The notes: generated by a model not told the origin, from the sequence alone. DNA of 43,257 nucleotides from Saccoglossus kowalevskii (GCF_000003605.2 NW_003116448.1:592132-635388), one strand, 5' to 3'; positions 11,972 through 24,270 are shown, counted from the stretch's first letter. Numbers and translations: made by a program.

Positions 11972-12997
11972 ATTATTTTGTGGCATGTCAACCTTTTGGT
12001 TCTCATCATCAAGAACTAATAATCGAATAACATCCATTCTACTTCATGTATTCAATTTCATTATTGATATACTGGATGAAGTCTTCATAGGACATTTGTT
12101 GCAGGCACTTTGATCAATAATTCTGTAAAGATCAGTAGGTCAGCTAGTTCTGTAAAATAACTCTACGGGTAACTAATGTTCTTTACAGTGCCACCACTTT
12201 ATGCACCCCTCTCACTGAAATAACATGTGACGCAAATTGAAGTACGAAACTAAGTTGAGAGCCTCGATCGTTTATTGGAGGAGAAATTCAAAACTAATGT
12301 ATCGCCACTTTTATGGGCGGAGCTTTCTTACGATGCACTTCAAATTGCAGACATGCTGTCTGCATTATTTGTAACAACTTCTGTAAATGTGAAAACAATG
12401 TGTGTAATCTATTGTAGTAAGTTATCAACATTTAGCACTACTTCAGTGTCAAATCAGTGCCTGGAATTGCTGTAATGCAATTGATGGCTTACATGCACTT
12501 CTACTGGATACACACTTCTAATAGAGCAAATATTGTATATGGGCAGGGCATTACTGTGATGATGTTATCCAAACTATTAAGACGCAAAGAAAAAAAGTAC
12601 TTGGGGCAATATAAACATAAACCATGCTTGACACATACACATTCTCCTAGATTTAAATTTATAAAAGAACAAAATCTTTAGAACAAAATAATGTGTTTAT
12701 TAACTTCATATATTATTTCCATGGTTACATAAAGTGTTTTACCTAATCTAATTTTCTAATACCTCTTGCCATATTTCTGTGTGGGTTTAGCAATAACAAG
12801 GAGCAACAAATCTAGAAGTAACAGAAAAAGTTTTAGAACAATTTTTAAAATGTGTTTAAAACAAACATGATGTATCTAAGAAAGCAAGGAAACGTTTTAA
12901 AAAAAAAATAAACCTAACTAATGAATTTTGACTTTATATCATTACATTTTTTTCTTTCACTTTGAGAAAATGTAACTGCAGATATCTATTTTTGTCT
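11972..12997. other. No gene recognised
   Basis: AT-rich sequence with two short plus-strand open frames (12275-12475, 12457-12681) that show no recognised motif. It includes the 3' flank of DUF1761-like gene A (minus). Confidence 0.4.
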
Positions 12998-13728
12998 TTA
13001 ATCACTTCTGTCTAATGTTAACATAACAAAAGTCATCACTGCTAAACGCACAGTGTTGAAAGTAATGGATAAACCAAATACAGATGTGCTTCGTTCTTCA
13101 TATGCATAATGTGGTGCTTCTATCATGCTGTGGATGAAGCTAAATCCACCAGCTACCATGGCAACAGTACGCCAGTTACTACCGAGATCAATTCTCCTGT
13201 TAAAAAAAAAAAAGAAGAGGAAACAATGTTTTTTTGTAGTGAGGGTATGTCATCAGGGTTCACCAAGTCCCATTTCCCTGTCATGTAATATAAACCCAAA
13301 ATGTTTGCAATTTATTGATAAATATTTACAGAGATTTCTAATCTCTGAAAAACATCTGTGAAAAGCTTGGTGGTACAAAATTTCAGGATTTTCTACAACT
13401 CACGAACATTTTCTTTTGTCAAACTAGATCATTATACGTAATTCAGTATCACATACACTAGCTTCTATTAGGGGAAGATACTTTGATTTCATCTACATTA
13501 AACTGAGAAAAATAATATACTTACGGTAATGCGTGATCCAATGCACAAGCCAGCCCAAGATCTGATGTCAATCCAACAATAAATGGTGTGCAATTGCTGC
13601 TTATACCCTTGCAATCTTTACCAGTGGCTTTCAACCAAACATTACCAAACATATATGGAGAATACCACGCACAGCCAAGCATTTGGCTACATGCTGTAGC
13701 ACAAGCAATTGAAAGAAACGGCATTCTT
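12998..13728 (-). CDS. DUF1761-like small membrane protein, paralogue A (132 aa)
   Basis: Coding exons are 13724-13525 and 13196-12998 on minus (200 and 199 bp, phase-2 GT-AG intron). The N-terminal segment has the family's diagnostic tract around residues 15-35 (CAWYSPYMFGNVWLKATG), comparable to the WYSPLLFGKxWM pattern of bacterial and eukaryotic DUF1761 proteins. Further hydrophobic stretches at about 45-66, 78-90 and 106-128 predict a four-pass membrane protein. The ATG at 13724 lies four bases after an AG acceptor (13729-13730), so a 5' non-coding exon is expected; a donor-like AAG|GTAAAC at 14676 is a candidate. Paralogue B lies 3.6 kb downstream in the same orientation. Biochemical function is unknown. 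Confidence 0.75.
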
Positions 13729-15229
13729 CTGTCATAAAAAAAGACAGAAGATCAATCAAATATCATAATAATATAGTATAGTCAGGAAACTAATTGAACT
13801 AACTGGTTCTGAGATGCCATTTTGCATGGCAAATTGTAATTTGTAATTCAGGGCTGTAGAGGAGTTGGGGAAAAAAGATATGAATGACCCAGGGGCATGT
13901 TGGAATATTGGCCTCGATTTGAGTTAACCCTTAGACTGAAAAAAAAAAAAGAGTACAGCATGAATAAATATTCATTTTCATTGCTGCAGAAAAATAACAG
14001 ATGTAGAACCCCCCCCCCCCCTTTGACATGCAACAATGTAACTGTTTCTAAATATGCCAGTACTTATGTAATGCATTTTTATTTAGTTAAATCAGGGGCT
14101 TACTATTTGAATACAAACCTAGGAGCTGCATAAATTACAAATCAAATGTGGCATTACATAACTAATTAAAAAACAAAAATAAGATCAAATGTTAGTATTA
14201 AAGAAAAAATACAAAAACGAAAGTTGAGTAAAATGTTAAATTATTGGTATTAAGGGAAAAAAGTGTAAACAAATCACTTTTAGTTTTAGATTATTCTGAA
14301 AACTTTTGTCTGGTTTCCATGGCACTGACAAGGAATTGTTGGACTAATTGGCATATAACTAGCTAATCAAACAACATTGCTCTAACGACACACTTGTATG
14401 TAAATTAGTTTTATACAAATTGATCACAGTCAACAACATTAATTCGAAATTTTCGTTTCGAAATGTTAGTTTGAAGTTAATGCTTTCGACGATCACATCT
14501 ATAATTTACTATATTTCTCTGGGACAAACTTTTCAAACACACACACATAAAGGTGACTAAGACCACTGGACTCTCCCGACACCGACACCACGAGGAGAGG
14601 ATGACATAGAATGGAATGTTCATGGAATCAACATGCATACTTGCAGTTGTTAGGGTCATGAAAAATGCAGTTTACCTTAATAATCAGCAACAGTGCCAGT
14701 ACTTTGCGAAGTCAAGAGCCTTATTGATTTTTGAACGAGCACGCAAATCCCGAGATGCAAGTTTTGTAGCGTCAGGATGAGTTAAAAATGCACTTCCGGT
14801 GTATTGAGGGCGCTTGGTCAGCCGCGGGGGGGGGGGGGGTCGTCATTAATATAACATTTGCATTTTTTGTAACTGGCGACTGTTCTTGCGAATATGGAAC
14901 AACCATGAAAACTATAAAGAGCCTTATATATTTTTTTAACATTAGTAATTTATGGTAAATGTGTATAGGGTCGGCAAGGAGGATTTTCGTAGGCTGTAAT
15001 CAATTGTTTTTATTTTCGTAAGAATGTAATTTAAATAACTAAAAAAAGTAAATTCGTAGACATGGGCAAGCTGTAAAGTGAAATCACCTATTTTATTCGC
15101 CCATAATTTGTACTGCGATCTTATTTTTTCCAAGCATTTTAAAGCATTTTCCCCATTAAATGTTGTAATTCATGCGCAATTTCTAATTTTGATTCGTAAA
15201 CACAAATGGTCAAGTATAGTATCAGGGGT
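13729..15229. other. 5' region of DUF1761-like gene A
   Basis: AT-rich, with a short poly-C tract near 14010 and a 14-bp G run at 14826-14839. A CpG-containing segment at 14690-14840 could hold the promoter of gene A. No coding sequence is recognised. Confidence 0.35.
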
Positions 15230-15765
15230 AAAACTCGTCTCGTCTCTCTATCTCGTCCCCTTGAGGTACGGGATCGGGAAAGTCACTTATACCTTACTGT
15301 CAAATAAGGCACACACAACGAAATACGTTTCAGCTCTCGTCTTAGTCGGTCAATCGAGCACTCTATAAGACACAGCGCCCTGGGGAAAAGTCCCCAAGAC
15401 TGTCCAAGGCTGACCCAAGACTCTCTTAGACTGCGTCAAGGCTCGCCCCAAGTCTCTCCAGGACTCTCGACTGCCCAGGACTGCACTCTCTCTCTCTTCT
15501 GCGTCTATCGTGCTGTGTTCGTCAAGACCAACTCAAACTCTCTTTATTCATTTTCAAAACTCTGACCAATTACAATGCAGTAAAAAGACTCTAGGGCGTA
15601 ACCTTCAATCATAAAGCCAATCACACTAAGTACTGAATACGTCATATCTTTTGATTAATCGTTCACTACATTAATAACTATGGATGTCAGAATAGCGACG
15701 GTATCTTGTAATTAGTTCCAAATCACTGAGCCATGTTCCGTCCAAAACTTCAAATAGACCTAAAC
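15230..15765 (+). repeat. Interspersed repeat family, copy 1
   Basis: This segment shares order and wording with 21600-22010: a CTCGTC/CAGCGCC block, several AAGACT-type blocks, then CCAATCACAC, AAGTACT, ACGTCATAT and TTCCGTCCA. Copies are diverged and in the same orientation. No coding capacity or clear ends were found, so the class (SINE, solo LTR or MITE) is open. Confidence 0.6.
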
Positions 15766-17388
15766 GATGACAGACATAACACAGCAATTCAGCTAATAAT
15801 CAGCTAATTAAGTCGGTTAACAGATACGCAAAAACAAATTCATGACAATAGTATAGTATACAAAAGTAAAATGTAATTAGAAATTTGCTTTATCTGTAAA
15901 GTGTAAAAACCTATTTTTTACTTTCTATTTTACATTCTGTAAAAACATAAAATTCATTTTGTATCTCCTGTAACCTGTACCAGCTACCAACCCCCCATCC
16001 CCACCCCCGTTTGACATGAGAAAATCCGCATGCAGCAGTAGAAGTAGGAGATCCGAAAATAAACTTGAAAGTATGTTAAATATTCAAAATGTTACCAGCG
16101 TTTTTAAAACCTTAAAAACTTCACTGCCTCACATGTACTCGAAAGTTCAAGTGAAATTGATGTACTACGACCGGTCTACATGGTTGAATCTGTTGATGAG
16201 TTTAAATAATTAAAACAAGTCTTAGATTAGGACTGTAAGGACAGCGAAAATTTCATTTCAAAAATTTGGGGGAAATATTGACTTTAAATTGAGCACTGAC
16301 ATTTTCATTGGGCATAGTATTCTGTGTACCGACAGAAACTGGTGTGCCAAATTCCCTTTGATTTGTGGTAGTATTGCTAATATTAACATTTGCAACCCAT
16401 GATGACGGAATTATGCGTGTGTTGTTGTTGTTGTTGTTGTTGTATAGTAGCTTCAAGAATCAATACAAACAATACAAGTCTGTTTTCTATTTCATATTGA
16501 GTAATGAAAAACTAAAAATAAGAGTGATTCATTGGTTTTGTCTTACACTAATATGTTCATGTCCTGTATACAGTGCTACATAAAATATAATGACTGTCAA
16601 TGACAAAACGCGACAAAATGTGGGTATGTGAGCTGTTCCATGGGGTTGCCTATAGTTTTTGACTCTTGATAAAAGGCCAATTTGGCACCAAAAGTTATTG
16701 AATCGGTCATCCAGTGATCGGCATATTGCAAATATGTTGTAATAGATGGAATTATAATTTATGCATCCATTGATATATTCGTACTGTACACTAAAGTTTG
16801 TATTAACAAAAATCAGTATCAAACATTGTTACTCTGTTCTTGATTAACAGCGAGCGATAGTGACTGCGTTTGAGTTTGCCATAACAGCTGACTGTGGGAA
16901 TGGTACGTGTTTCGACATATACTCCATATTACGGTCTCGAAAGTCAACATATTGATTTTGTCAGACTGAGTGCCCAATATCGTACCCACCTTGAATGGAT
17001 CATATTTTGCTATAATGTACTTCGTGTCCTCACTAGAGACCGTCAATAGGTGCTTTAATATACCTGACATAAAATTTACGATGTACAGTCTTGGTGTGCT
17101 ATATGCTGGGATAGTGGGTCATTGTATTAAACAAAGCTAACCTATATTGCATTGATTGTCGAACTCGAACTTATTAGTTGATGCTAGGAGCCGAACAGTT
17201 GAATTATATTAAATTATATACGTGAAGGCTGTATGAATGATCATCCACAACGATATTCCGTTAAACCACGTTCTTCTAGTAACCGTGGTTAAACCTATAG
17301 AAAATATTGCCTATAGAAGGGAACATAACTGGGCACGTGTATATAAAGAGACCACTGATGATATATACCAGGTGCATACAGCAAACTA
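15766..17388. other. No firm gene; possible short exons on minus
   Basis: Contains a GTT microsatellite at about 16420-16442. Two minus-strand open stretches look mildly protein-like, at 16253-16420 and around 16600-16720 (MTDSITFGAKLAFYQESK), but no joining splice pattern or family was identified. Confidence 0.25.
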
Positions 17389-17547
17389 CAGTGGCGGATC
17401 CAGCAAAATGTATTGGGGGGGTCCAAGCTACGCTTAAGATATACGGACCGTAAATCGCAGAGAAGCTATGCGTAATCCAGATGATACGAATCGTCATGCG
17501 TTTTGGGGGGCATGGCCCCTCTGCCCCTCCCTCTGGATCCGCCACTG
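17389..17547 (-). mobile_element. hAT-like MITE, copy 2 (159 bp)
   Basis: Perfect terminal inverted repeats CAGTGGCGGATCCAG with flanking GCAAACTA (17381-17388) and ACAAACTA (17548-17555), an 8-bp target duplication with one mismatch. The interior is the reverse complement of copy 1 at 6553-6713 (shared blocks GGATTACGCATAG and CAATACATTTTGCTGGATCC). Non-autonomous. Confidence 0.8.
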
Positions 17548-17657
17548 ACAAACTACGTCACTGCCTGTGGCAGTATATCACAGCAGTTAATCGTTGAAAA
17601 ATAAAACAAAGAAAAATTCTGGTAATGCTGCACTAACGCCCAATCACTACTGGATAT

Positions 17658-17876
17658 TCAATTCGGTTTGGGATGGGGGATATTATTATAATTCATATAA
17701 TTCTGCGAGAACCTTTGTCCTGTAGCACCTGCATTTTGATAGCGTAAATTAACGTTTGTAGAACCAAGTGACATTTGGGCAGTGTCTACTTTTATTGGTA
17801 TGGTAGTTCTGAACCCAAATGATACTATAAATGTATCAGGTCCAGTGACTACATATGGAGCAACACGATATGCCAT
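17658..17876 (-). CDS. Possible small hypothetical protein (72 aa)
   Basis: A minus-strand open frame starts MAYRVAPYVVTGPDTFIVSF and ends in an Asn/Pro-rich tail. Its residue composition is more protein-like than its surroundings, and an internal CAG|GTGCTA could also act as a donor, making it the first exon of a longer gene. I do not recognise it. Confidence 0.25.
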   Translation of the reverse strand: MAYRVAPYVVTGPDTFIVSFGFRTTIPIKVDTAQMSLGSTNVNLRYQNAGATGQRFSQNYMNYNNIPHPKPN

Positions 17877-17959
17877 TATAATAAATGAAAAAGGGTAAAT
17901 TTCTCAGTTTGTTTACATACTTGGTGTTGGCAGAAGTGCTCGACTGTGGTAACAACCAG

Positions 17960-18883
17960 CTCTCAAAGACACGAGGCTGATTGTCTCTTGTGCATTTTGC
18001 AAACATCAATATTCACGTTTTGGACACAATCTCTGTATTTCTCTAACCATACCAAAAGAAGTGAAATATTTTACCAATTCTGATGCAATGGCCGTGTTTT
18101 TTGTAGCTTTTAGTCACCGTTGTTGCTGTGGGTGAGGGCGTCTTCATTTGAATAATAGACTGCGCCTATTTATATACTATGTCGGTCTCTAAAGTATCAA
18201 CCAGAACCAGGATGTACGTTATTTTCTGATTTGACAGGTATCAGATCTAGACAGATACGATGTATGTATAGATGCATGGTCACGAGTATACATACACGAC
18301 AGTCCCGAGATGTATTGGTGTATACAAGTGCCATTACGCGCTCGTACAGTTACGTCATTACATTACACAAGGTACTGTGATTGGTCAACACGTAATGCAC
18401 CCACACTGCTATGGTGTCAATAATAAAGATTTAATTCGGTACAGTTTGTATACTTAATATTCATTTATATCAACTCCTATCAAACGCGGTAATGGGAACA
18501 TCATTGTACGATACACTGGCAAATAATATTTGTAGCTCGTGGTTCACCTTTTTTAGCGTGACTGCCTGGTCGTCTGAGTATTTTTCGTGATACAGCAGGA
18601 TTTCGTCATAGAAACACCCATTGCAATTCAGTCTTGTATATCAGCATATATCGAGCGAGTTGCCCAAAGAGGCAATAGCACACATTCACCCTCTAGAAAA
18701 TACTCGGAGAACAAAGATTAAGAAGTACCAAACGACTAAAAGAGGGCACTGAGTAGAATTAATTACCATCACAATAGAATTGTGTAACAAATGACATTTG
18801 AAAAATTTACTTCCTTATCGTTCTTAAGAAAGTAACGCTACCACAAGACTCAACCACTTCAACACGGACTATATTCTTCTACG
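17960..18883. other. 5' flank of CD225 gene 1
   Basis: From about 18430 to 18883 this flank is repeated at 25130-25629, upstream of CD225 gene 2. It therefore marks the left part of the tandem duplication and carries the putative promoter. Confidence 0.55.
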
Positions 18884-21800
18884 ATGTCTGGCATAGGTAT
18901 GGCGTATATGATTATATCGGTATAGGCTTAATAATACAACAATGAAAAGTACGTTTCTCATAGACTATTTGTTGCCATGATTTATTTCCTTAGCTGACCA
19001 AGAAATGGTCTGCGTTGATGGGCATGTACAGCCCCAGACGGCTGTTGACCAACAACCATATCTCATATTTCATGAAAATGAACAGAAGGTAACGTCTTAA
19101 TTCTTTACTTATTTTCCATTGGTGTAAAACTACATTTTGAGCTAAGTCCCCGTGTCTAATTTATAATACTGACGAGATTGATGGGATGGCATTATGCAAC
19201 GAATATGTAAATTATGTGCGACGGCATTGTATTGTTGTACGATATCTGGTACTAAGCCCAAAAGAATCTTTCAAATCCAGACTTTGTATAAAAAGCAGAA
19301 AAAACTTATTATAACTAATATAATATACATTTTATATAAAACCAAAGAAATTATGCAACAGTAATAATCAGTTCTCTCAAACGTACATTTAAACAAATGG
19401 ATTTTAAAAAGTGAACATGGATGGCGCTGTGGACGTTCAAGTGGGGCGGGCGGTGTTTGATTTTGTAGCGTATTTTGCGTATTTTCATTGTTTTATCGAC
19501 ATAGTATGTATGCTTTGCTTTGGTTGACAATGAGCTAGTCGTATCGCTAGAACTATGTCCACCACTGTTGGGGTTTGTATGTTGTCAAACATTTAGTATA
19601 TTTGGTTTGGTGGAGACAAGGCGCAAGAAAGAGACGGTGTGAATATAATTAATGGTCATGTATCTTTCAAGTCAACTGCAATTAAGCGTACTGCTAGGGG
19701 TGAACCAGTGGTGGTGTTTAATTTTTTGTGAGAAAACATCGAGTAAAAGGTGTACAACATGTTGATTGTGAGGAAAATACATCGACTATTTTATTACATA
19801 TTTTTTAATTTTCAAAAAAAAAAAAAAAATAATTGTTTCAGCAACCTCCTGATAGATACACTCGATAAATTTAATAAGGATGAAATTGGCATGATAATCG
19901 CAGGTGATATGAATGTCAGAACTGGGTTAATTCAAGATTGGATAGAGTAGGATGATTCTAGATATGGCGATGGACTAAATTATGATTTATGTTAAATGGC
20001 AGATGTGAAGACTCAAGTAGCGGAGAGTTCAAGTATGGCCGTAGAGCATAGTATAGGTTAGTTGTTGAGAAACCAGAACAGTGTAACACCACCACCACCA
20101 CCATGTACAACGTATATAAATTTGGTTGTCTCAAAGATTGAATTTGTGCTGTTTTCTCGATTTTAGCCATATTCACCGGCTCATCGACCGGCGTTCCACC
20201 GCAGCTCACACATAACCCAAAGAAATACATGGTACAGTGCTGCGCGTCTTAGCAACATAGAACATTCTGTGACGTAGCTCCACCCCCGGGAATATCACTA
20301 TTTCGACAGGTTACGAAAGTTCAATCTTCGGGGTATGCAAGCTTTATATGTAAAGATGAAAAAACGGCTGTTCACTTTCGTTTTCTTCGCAAAGCAACTA
20401 ACCTTAGCTCTGAGTAATACAATAGTCGAAAGTGTATTAGAACTAGCTATTGTATTTTTTTCGCAAGGAAATAAAACTTAAATTTCTTATATTTTTCAGC
20501 GATGTATATGTGCAATACATGAATAGAATCCCAGCATTTCTCGTCTGTCTACGGAAATTCATATACGAGAGACTGAATGATTTACATGTATAAATGTTTT
20601 TTTTTATAATTGTTTTCTGTTGCCTTGTATGTTTCCCTTTAAGACTAATAAATATTATTATTGTTATTTAGGTTATATCTGCACGTGGTCAAGTAATGCT
20701 GGCGACTGCTGAAGCAACCCCAAAAGACTACTTGTGTATATCTATAATTACATGCTTATTTTGCTGTTGTCCTATTGGAAGTATTGCCATCATTAAATCG
20801 CTTGAAGTAAGTGGCATTCATTTTTTATTACCAGCCTATTCTAATTTTGAGAAAAAAAACAAGAAGAACTGTGAACTGTCTGTGTGTTAAGAAATCTGGG
20901 TGTGAGTGAACTATGGTTTAACCAGTCTAACAATGTTGTCATTGCGGGAAATTGAAGCACTTGACAATGTAATTAGAACAAAGCACAAGTCAACCATGAA
21001 TGTGTGCCAAGTGACTAACATACATTGTATCTTTAAGAAAGCAACTTGGCTGCCAGTCGGCCATCTTAGATCGCATCACTAAACTACTTCAGGTGCACGT
21101 TTTCCACATAAAGTACTAGACACGTGCAACGAATGGACTTATTCGGTCCAGTAGGTTTTGAAATAAAACTCATGACAGACGGAGACCCAAATACAAGTCC
21201 CCGTTTTTTTTTACCTCAATTCGAACGGGAACCAATAAAGCTGTGTGTGAACTACGTTACGTTATTTGTAAACGAGCACAATAGCTCGCTTACAAATAAA
21301 ATACAAAACACACTCCAAGAGTCTTGTTACTGCCCGACATGTGCGTAGAGTAGAGCACAAATCAGTTCATTCTCGGTTGAGTCAAAGGTTCACAACCCAC
21401 GATAACGTCTTCGACAACCAGCACGTGACTTTAAATAATATACGTCCTCCGTTTTGGAGCGCCTCGTCAAACCTCCAGACTGGCGTTGACATGCAAGGAC
21501 GAATATACGGCCAGTTTGTACGGCTACCATAAATCATATAGCCAAATCATGAAGAGAATATATTGCACGTATAACGGCTTAATTATAGTCTTATTAAACC
21601 TTATCTCAGGTACCAGGGGATCGATATATTCGCAACCCTTCGACCAAGCAAAACACACACAGAGATTGGAATCGTGTCAACTTCTCGTCTCAGCGCCACG
21701 TGGGGACTGGCCAAGGCTGGCTCGCCTGCCGAGAACTCCCCAAGACTCTGCCTGCCTCGTTTAGAGCTCGCCAAGACTAAGACTAGCTGTATTTACTTCT

Positions 21801-22562
21801 CAAAACTTTAACCTATCACATGGAAGTTTAAGAGCTCGAGGCGTGGCCTCCACACACTCCCCGGGGGGGGGGGGGGCACTCGCACGTAGCCAATCACACG
21901 AAGTACTTAACACGTCATATATATTTAATTAATTGTTCGCTATATAAGAGACTACACATACCAAACTGTCAGGAATAGCAATCCCTGACTAGAGTTCCGT
22001 CCAGCTACAGCATAAAGTATTGTAAATATAATGTGAATAATAATAATAATACAAATAACACGTGTATGAACTACGTGTTAAGAAATATATGTGTGAGCTA
22101 CATGTTAAGGAAGTTGTTGTGACAATTTTTCTGCTAAAATACTTGAAGCACAAATATTTTTATATATTGGAAATGAACAATACATTTGTATTCAATGCTA
22201 CCGCCATCAACAACGAAACTTGTACTAACAAGTTAATGCAGAATATATGGGACACATTACAACCACCTCTAAATCAATTACAGTCATGTAATAAGTAAAC
22301 ATGTATTACGACACGTTTTTTTTTTATTAAACGTGATTATGACAAGCCACGACACATCTTGTACTAAATTAATAACATTGTTTTTTTCAATTATCATTAC
22401 TAGGTCAGATCAGCTGTTCAATCTGGGAACATGCCACTTGCCAAAGAAGCTTCTTCAGCTGCAGTACGGATGAATGTTGCTGCTGTTGTGTACGGTGTCG
22501 GTATTGCTGCTATGATCCTTTTCTTGAGCTTTATGCGGTATATTAATTATAAGTATTACTGA
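18884..22562 (+). CDS. Dispanin/CD225 domain protein 1 (IFITM-like, 133 aa)
   Basis: Exons 18884-18896, 18994-19088, 20672-20806 and 22404-22562, all GT-AG with matching phases. Residues 1-54 form a polar N-terminus (MSGIADQEMVCVDGHVQPQT). Residues 55-81 carry the CD225 first membrane segment with CCCPIG, where the cysteines are the usual S-acylation site in this family. A conserved cytosolic loop follows at 82-105 (SGNMPLAKEASSAAVRMN), then a second membrane segment at about 106-126. Dispanins include the vertebrate IFITM proteins, which act in membranes and limit membrane fusion; whether this member does so is unknown. A poly-A signal lies at 22695-22700. A close tandem copy follows at 25630-29228. 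Confidence 0.9.
19843..20060 (+). mobile_element. LINE endonuclease fragment in CD225-1 intron 2
   Basis: The frame at 19843-19948 ends with MIIAGDMNVRTG, the GDxNxRTG motif of the APE-type endonuclease of CR1/L2/jockey-like LINEs. It continues in broken form (LNGRCEDSSSGEFKYG at about 19990-20045), as expected for the same domain. It is truncated, interrupted by stops, and preceded by a poly-A tract at 19815-19829. Confidence 0.65.
21600..22010 (+). repeat. Interspersed repeat family, copy 2
   Basis: Diverged copy of the repeat at 15230-15765, inside CD225-1 intron 3. It contains a 14-bp G run at 21863-21876 and ends near TTCCGTCCAGCTAC. There is no coding capacity. Confidence 0.6.
22060..22115 (+). 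repeat. Unexpanded 27-bp repeat seed in CD225-1 intron 3
   Basis: Two degenerate copies of the unit that is greatly expanded at 27560-28850 in the paralogue (TGAACTACGTGTTAAGAAA, then TGAGCTACATGTTAAGGAA). They sit at the corresponding place before the shared intron 3 tail. Confidence 0.7.
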
Positions 22563-24270
22563 TAATAGGCATTGTGCCAAACTGTGCAATATTTACCCAA
22601 TTACTGTAGGTCGTTAAAATGCTATTGTGTAGATATGATAGATTGCTATTTAGGATGTGAGTCCCTTGGGACATTTCATTTGATGTTATATTAAAATAAA
22701 CAATTATTAGAAATAAAACCTACCCGGAACGGCATAAATGAAACCTTCACCCATCATATCACAAATGCTGTCATTAATTCAGTGTTTTGTCCATTTCATC
22801 GATTGCCTGGTAAATATATTTGGAGCCATCTGACGACGAACCAACAGCAAACGTATCCTTGTCATTCCGCACAGGTTTCCACAACCTCGGCATAAGATCA
22901 AACAATACTTTCTTCTGCAAACCCCTTGGCTTTTTTCTTCATAATAAATAGACGGGGTATGGAACATCTCAAGCTGGTCATGTTCGCCATATAGAACATG
23001 TGACCAGCAATTTTTCATCAATCTTCGCATTTTAGTGCACCTTTTCCGTTTATAAAACAAGGCTCACACCATGTTAAATACACAATCACTAATCTGGGCT
23101 CAACATCGGATGTTTTGATAATCACTACTGTGCAGCCACTCTTTATGATGCATGGCTGTCACTAGATTTATAGCTGCCATTCTGTGCATATTTAAACTTA
23201 GTTCGATGATGGCCAAAATAATATACCGTCACAGTACTGTAGCTAATGATGCATTGTTAACAATCAACTACCCAGGTAACTGATTTTTAATCATGTTTGT
23301 ACCTCGGTGCCAAGATGGATAATATCGTGTTAAGATGGCAATGAGCCACAAAGCAGATGAAAGGAGAACACATATTGATATTTTATTAATAAACTGGGAA
23401 GCCATTTTGGCTGTACAGCAACAACAAAGCAAAGTGCGCATACTCAACAGCGCTAAGCATCATTATTAATTCAACGGTTCACACCACATTCCCCTTTTTG
23501 GGAAAAAGCTAGTTTAACTGCTTATAAGTACCACAAAGTGAATGTCCGATTTCAGGATAGTGTGAATAATGCAAAATACTATTAAGCCAGAAAAGTCAAT
23601 TGTAAAACAAGACAGTAATTCAATGTCAGCAATATATTGTTTCAGATATAACAAAATATCGATAAACAGCAATCCAACTACAATCTCTGAACATGCAATA
23701 TTGTATATTAACTGTCAGTATACATACAAATTGGGTTTCGTATTCTGCCTGTATGAGTAATATAGAGTTGTTTTACAATTGTGTATTCTAAATTCACAAT
23801 TGATAGATCCAGATTCATGTTGTGGGGTTTCCATGTCAACAATAGGAAGCTTATTCAATCAGTGGGTGTTTTCACAAAGTAAGATCTATCAAGTACTTGT
23901 GATTCAACTACTCTACTCTTCTTTTAGTCTTGAATCCATACTTCACCCACCCCCCAGCGGCAGTAATGAAAGTTACTTTACACGATGGCACTCGTCAAAA
24001 TTGATTTTATTTCAAAGACAAAGATGTTCGTCTTTCGACCCTAACAAACTACAATCAGGAACGCGCGTCTTTCATGCATCTCGCGAGATCTCGCAATTGT
24101 TCGGAAAATCACCTAATAGGTGGCACTATCAAAAATTTGCTTCTGAGTTTGCGCTTCATGAGTAATTCTGCAGGACGGAATCTGCAAGGAAGGGATGCAC
24201 TTATGTAGCACAAAAGAGGGGCATATGAATCTTTAGCAGGAATAAGCATGTTCTTGAGTGTCCCTTTTTT
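22563..24270. other. Intergenic region between the CD225 copies
   Basis: No firm gene. The minus strand at 22779-23060 has a protein-like stretch split between two frames around an A-rich run (second part around GLQKKVLFDLMPRLWKPV), probably a decayed copy of an unrecognised gene or element. A TCTCGCGAGA palindrome lies at 24079-24088 in a short CpG patch. Confidence 0.4.
24079..24088. promoter_or_regulatory. TCTCGCGAGA palindrome
   Basis: This exact 10-bp palindrome is a known core-promoter motif in animal genomes. It is followed by another CTCGC, in a CpG-richer patch (24058-24100). No gene start could be assigned to it. Confidence 0.35.

Larger units (their letters stand above)
18430..22620 (+). 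repeat. Tandem segmental duplication, unit 1
   Basis: About 4.2 kb including CD225 gene 1. It matches 25130-29290 in the same order: flank, exons 1-2, the intron 2 tail (20370-20670 versus 26760-27060), exon 3, intron 3 and exon 4 with its 3' flank (ATATTTACCCAATTACT). Unit 1 has repeat insertions in introns 2 and 3; unit 2 has a minisatellite instead. Confidence 0.85.

Noticed and set aside
15230-22010. A pair of LTRs flanking one element
   Set aside because: The two copies are 6 kb apart with host CD225 exons between them, and no retroelement body fills the interval.
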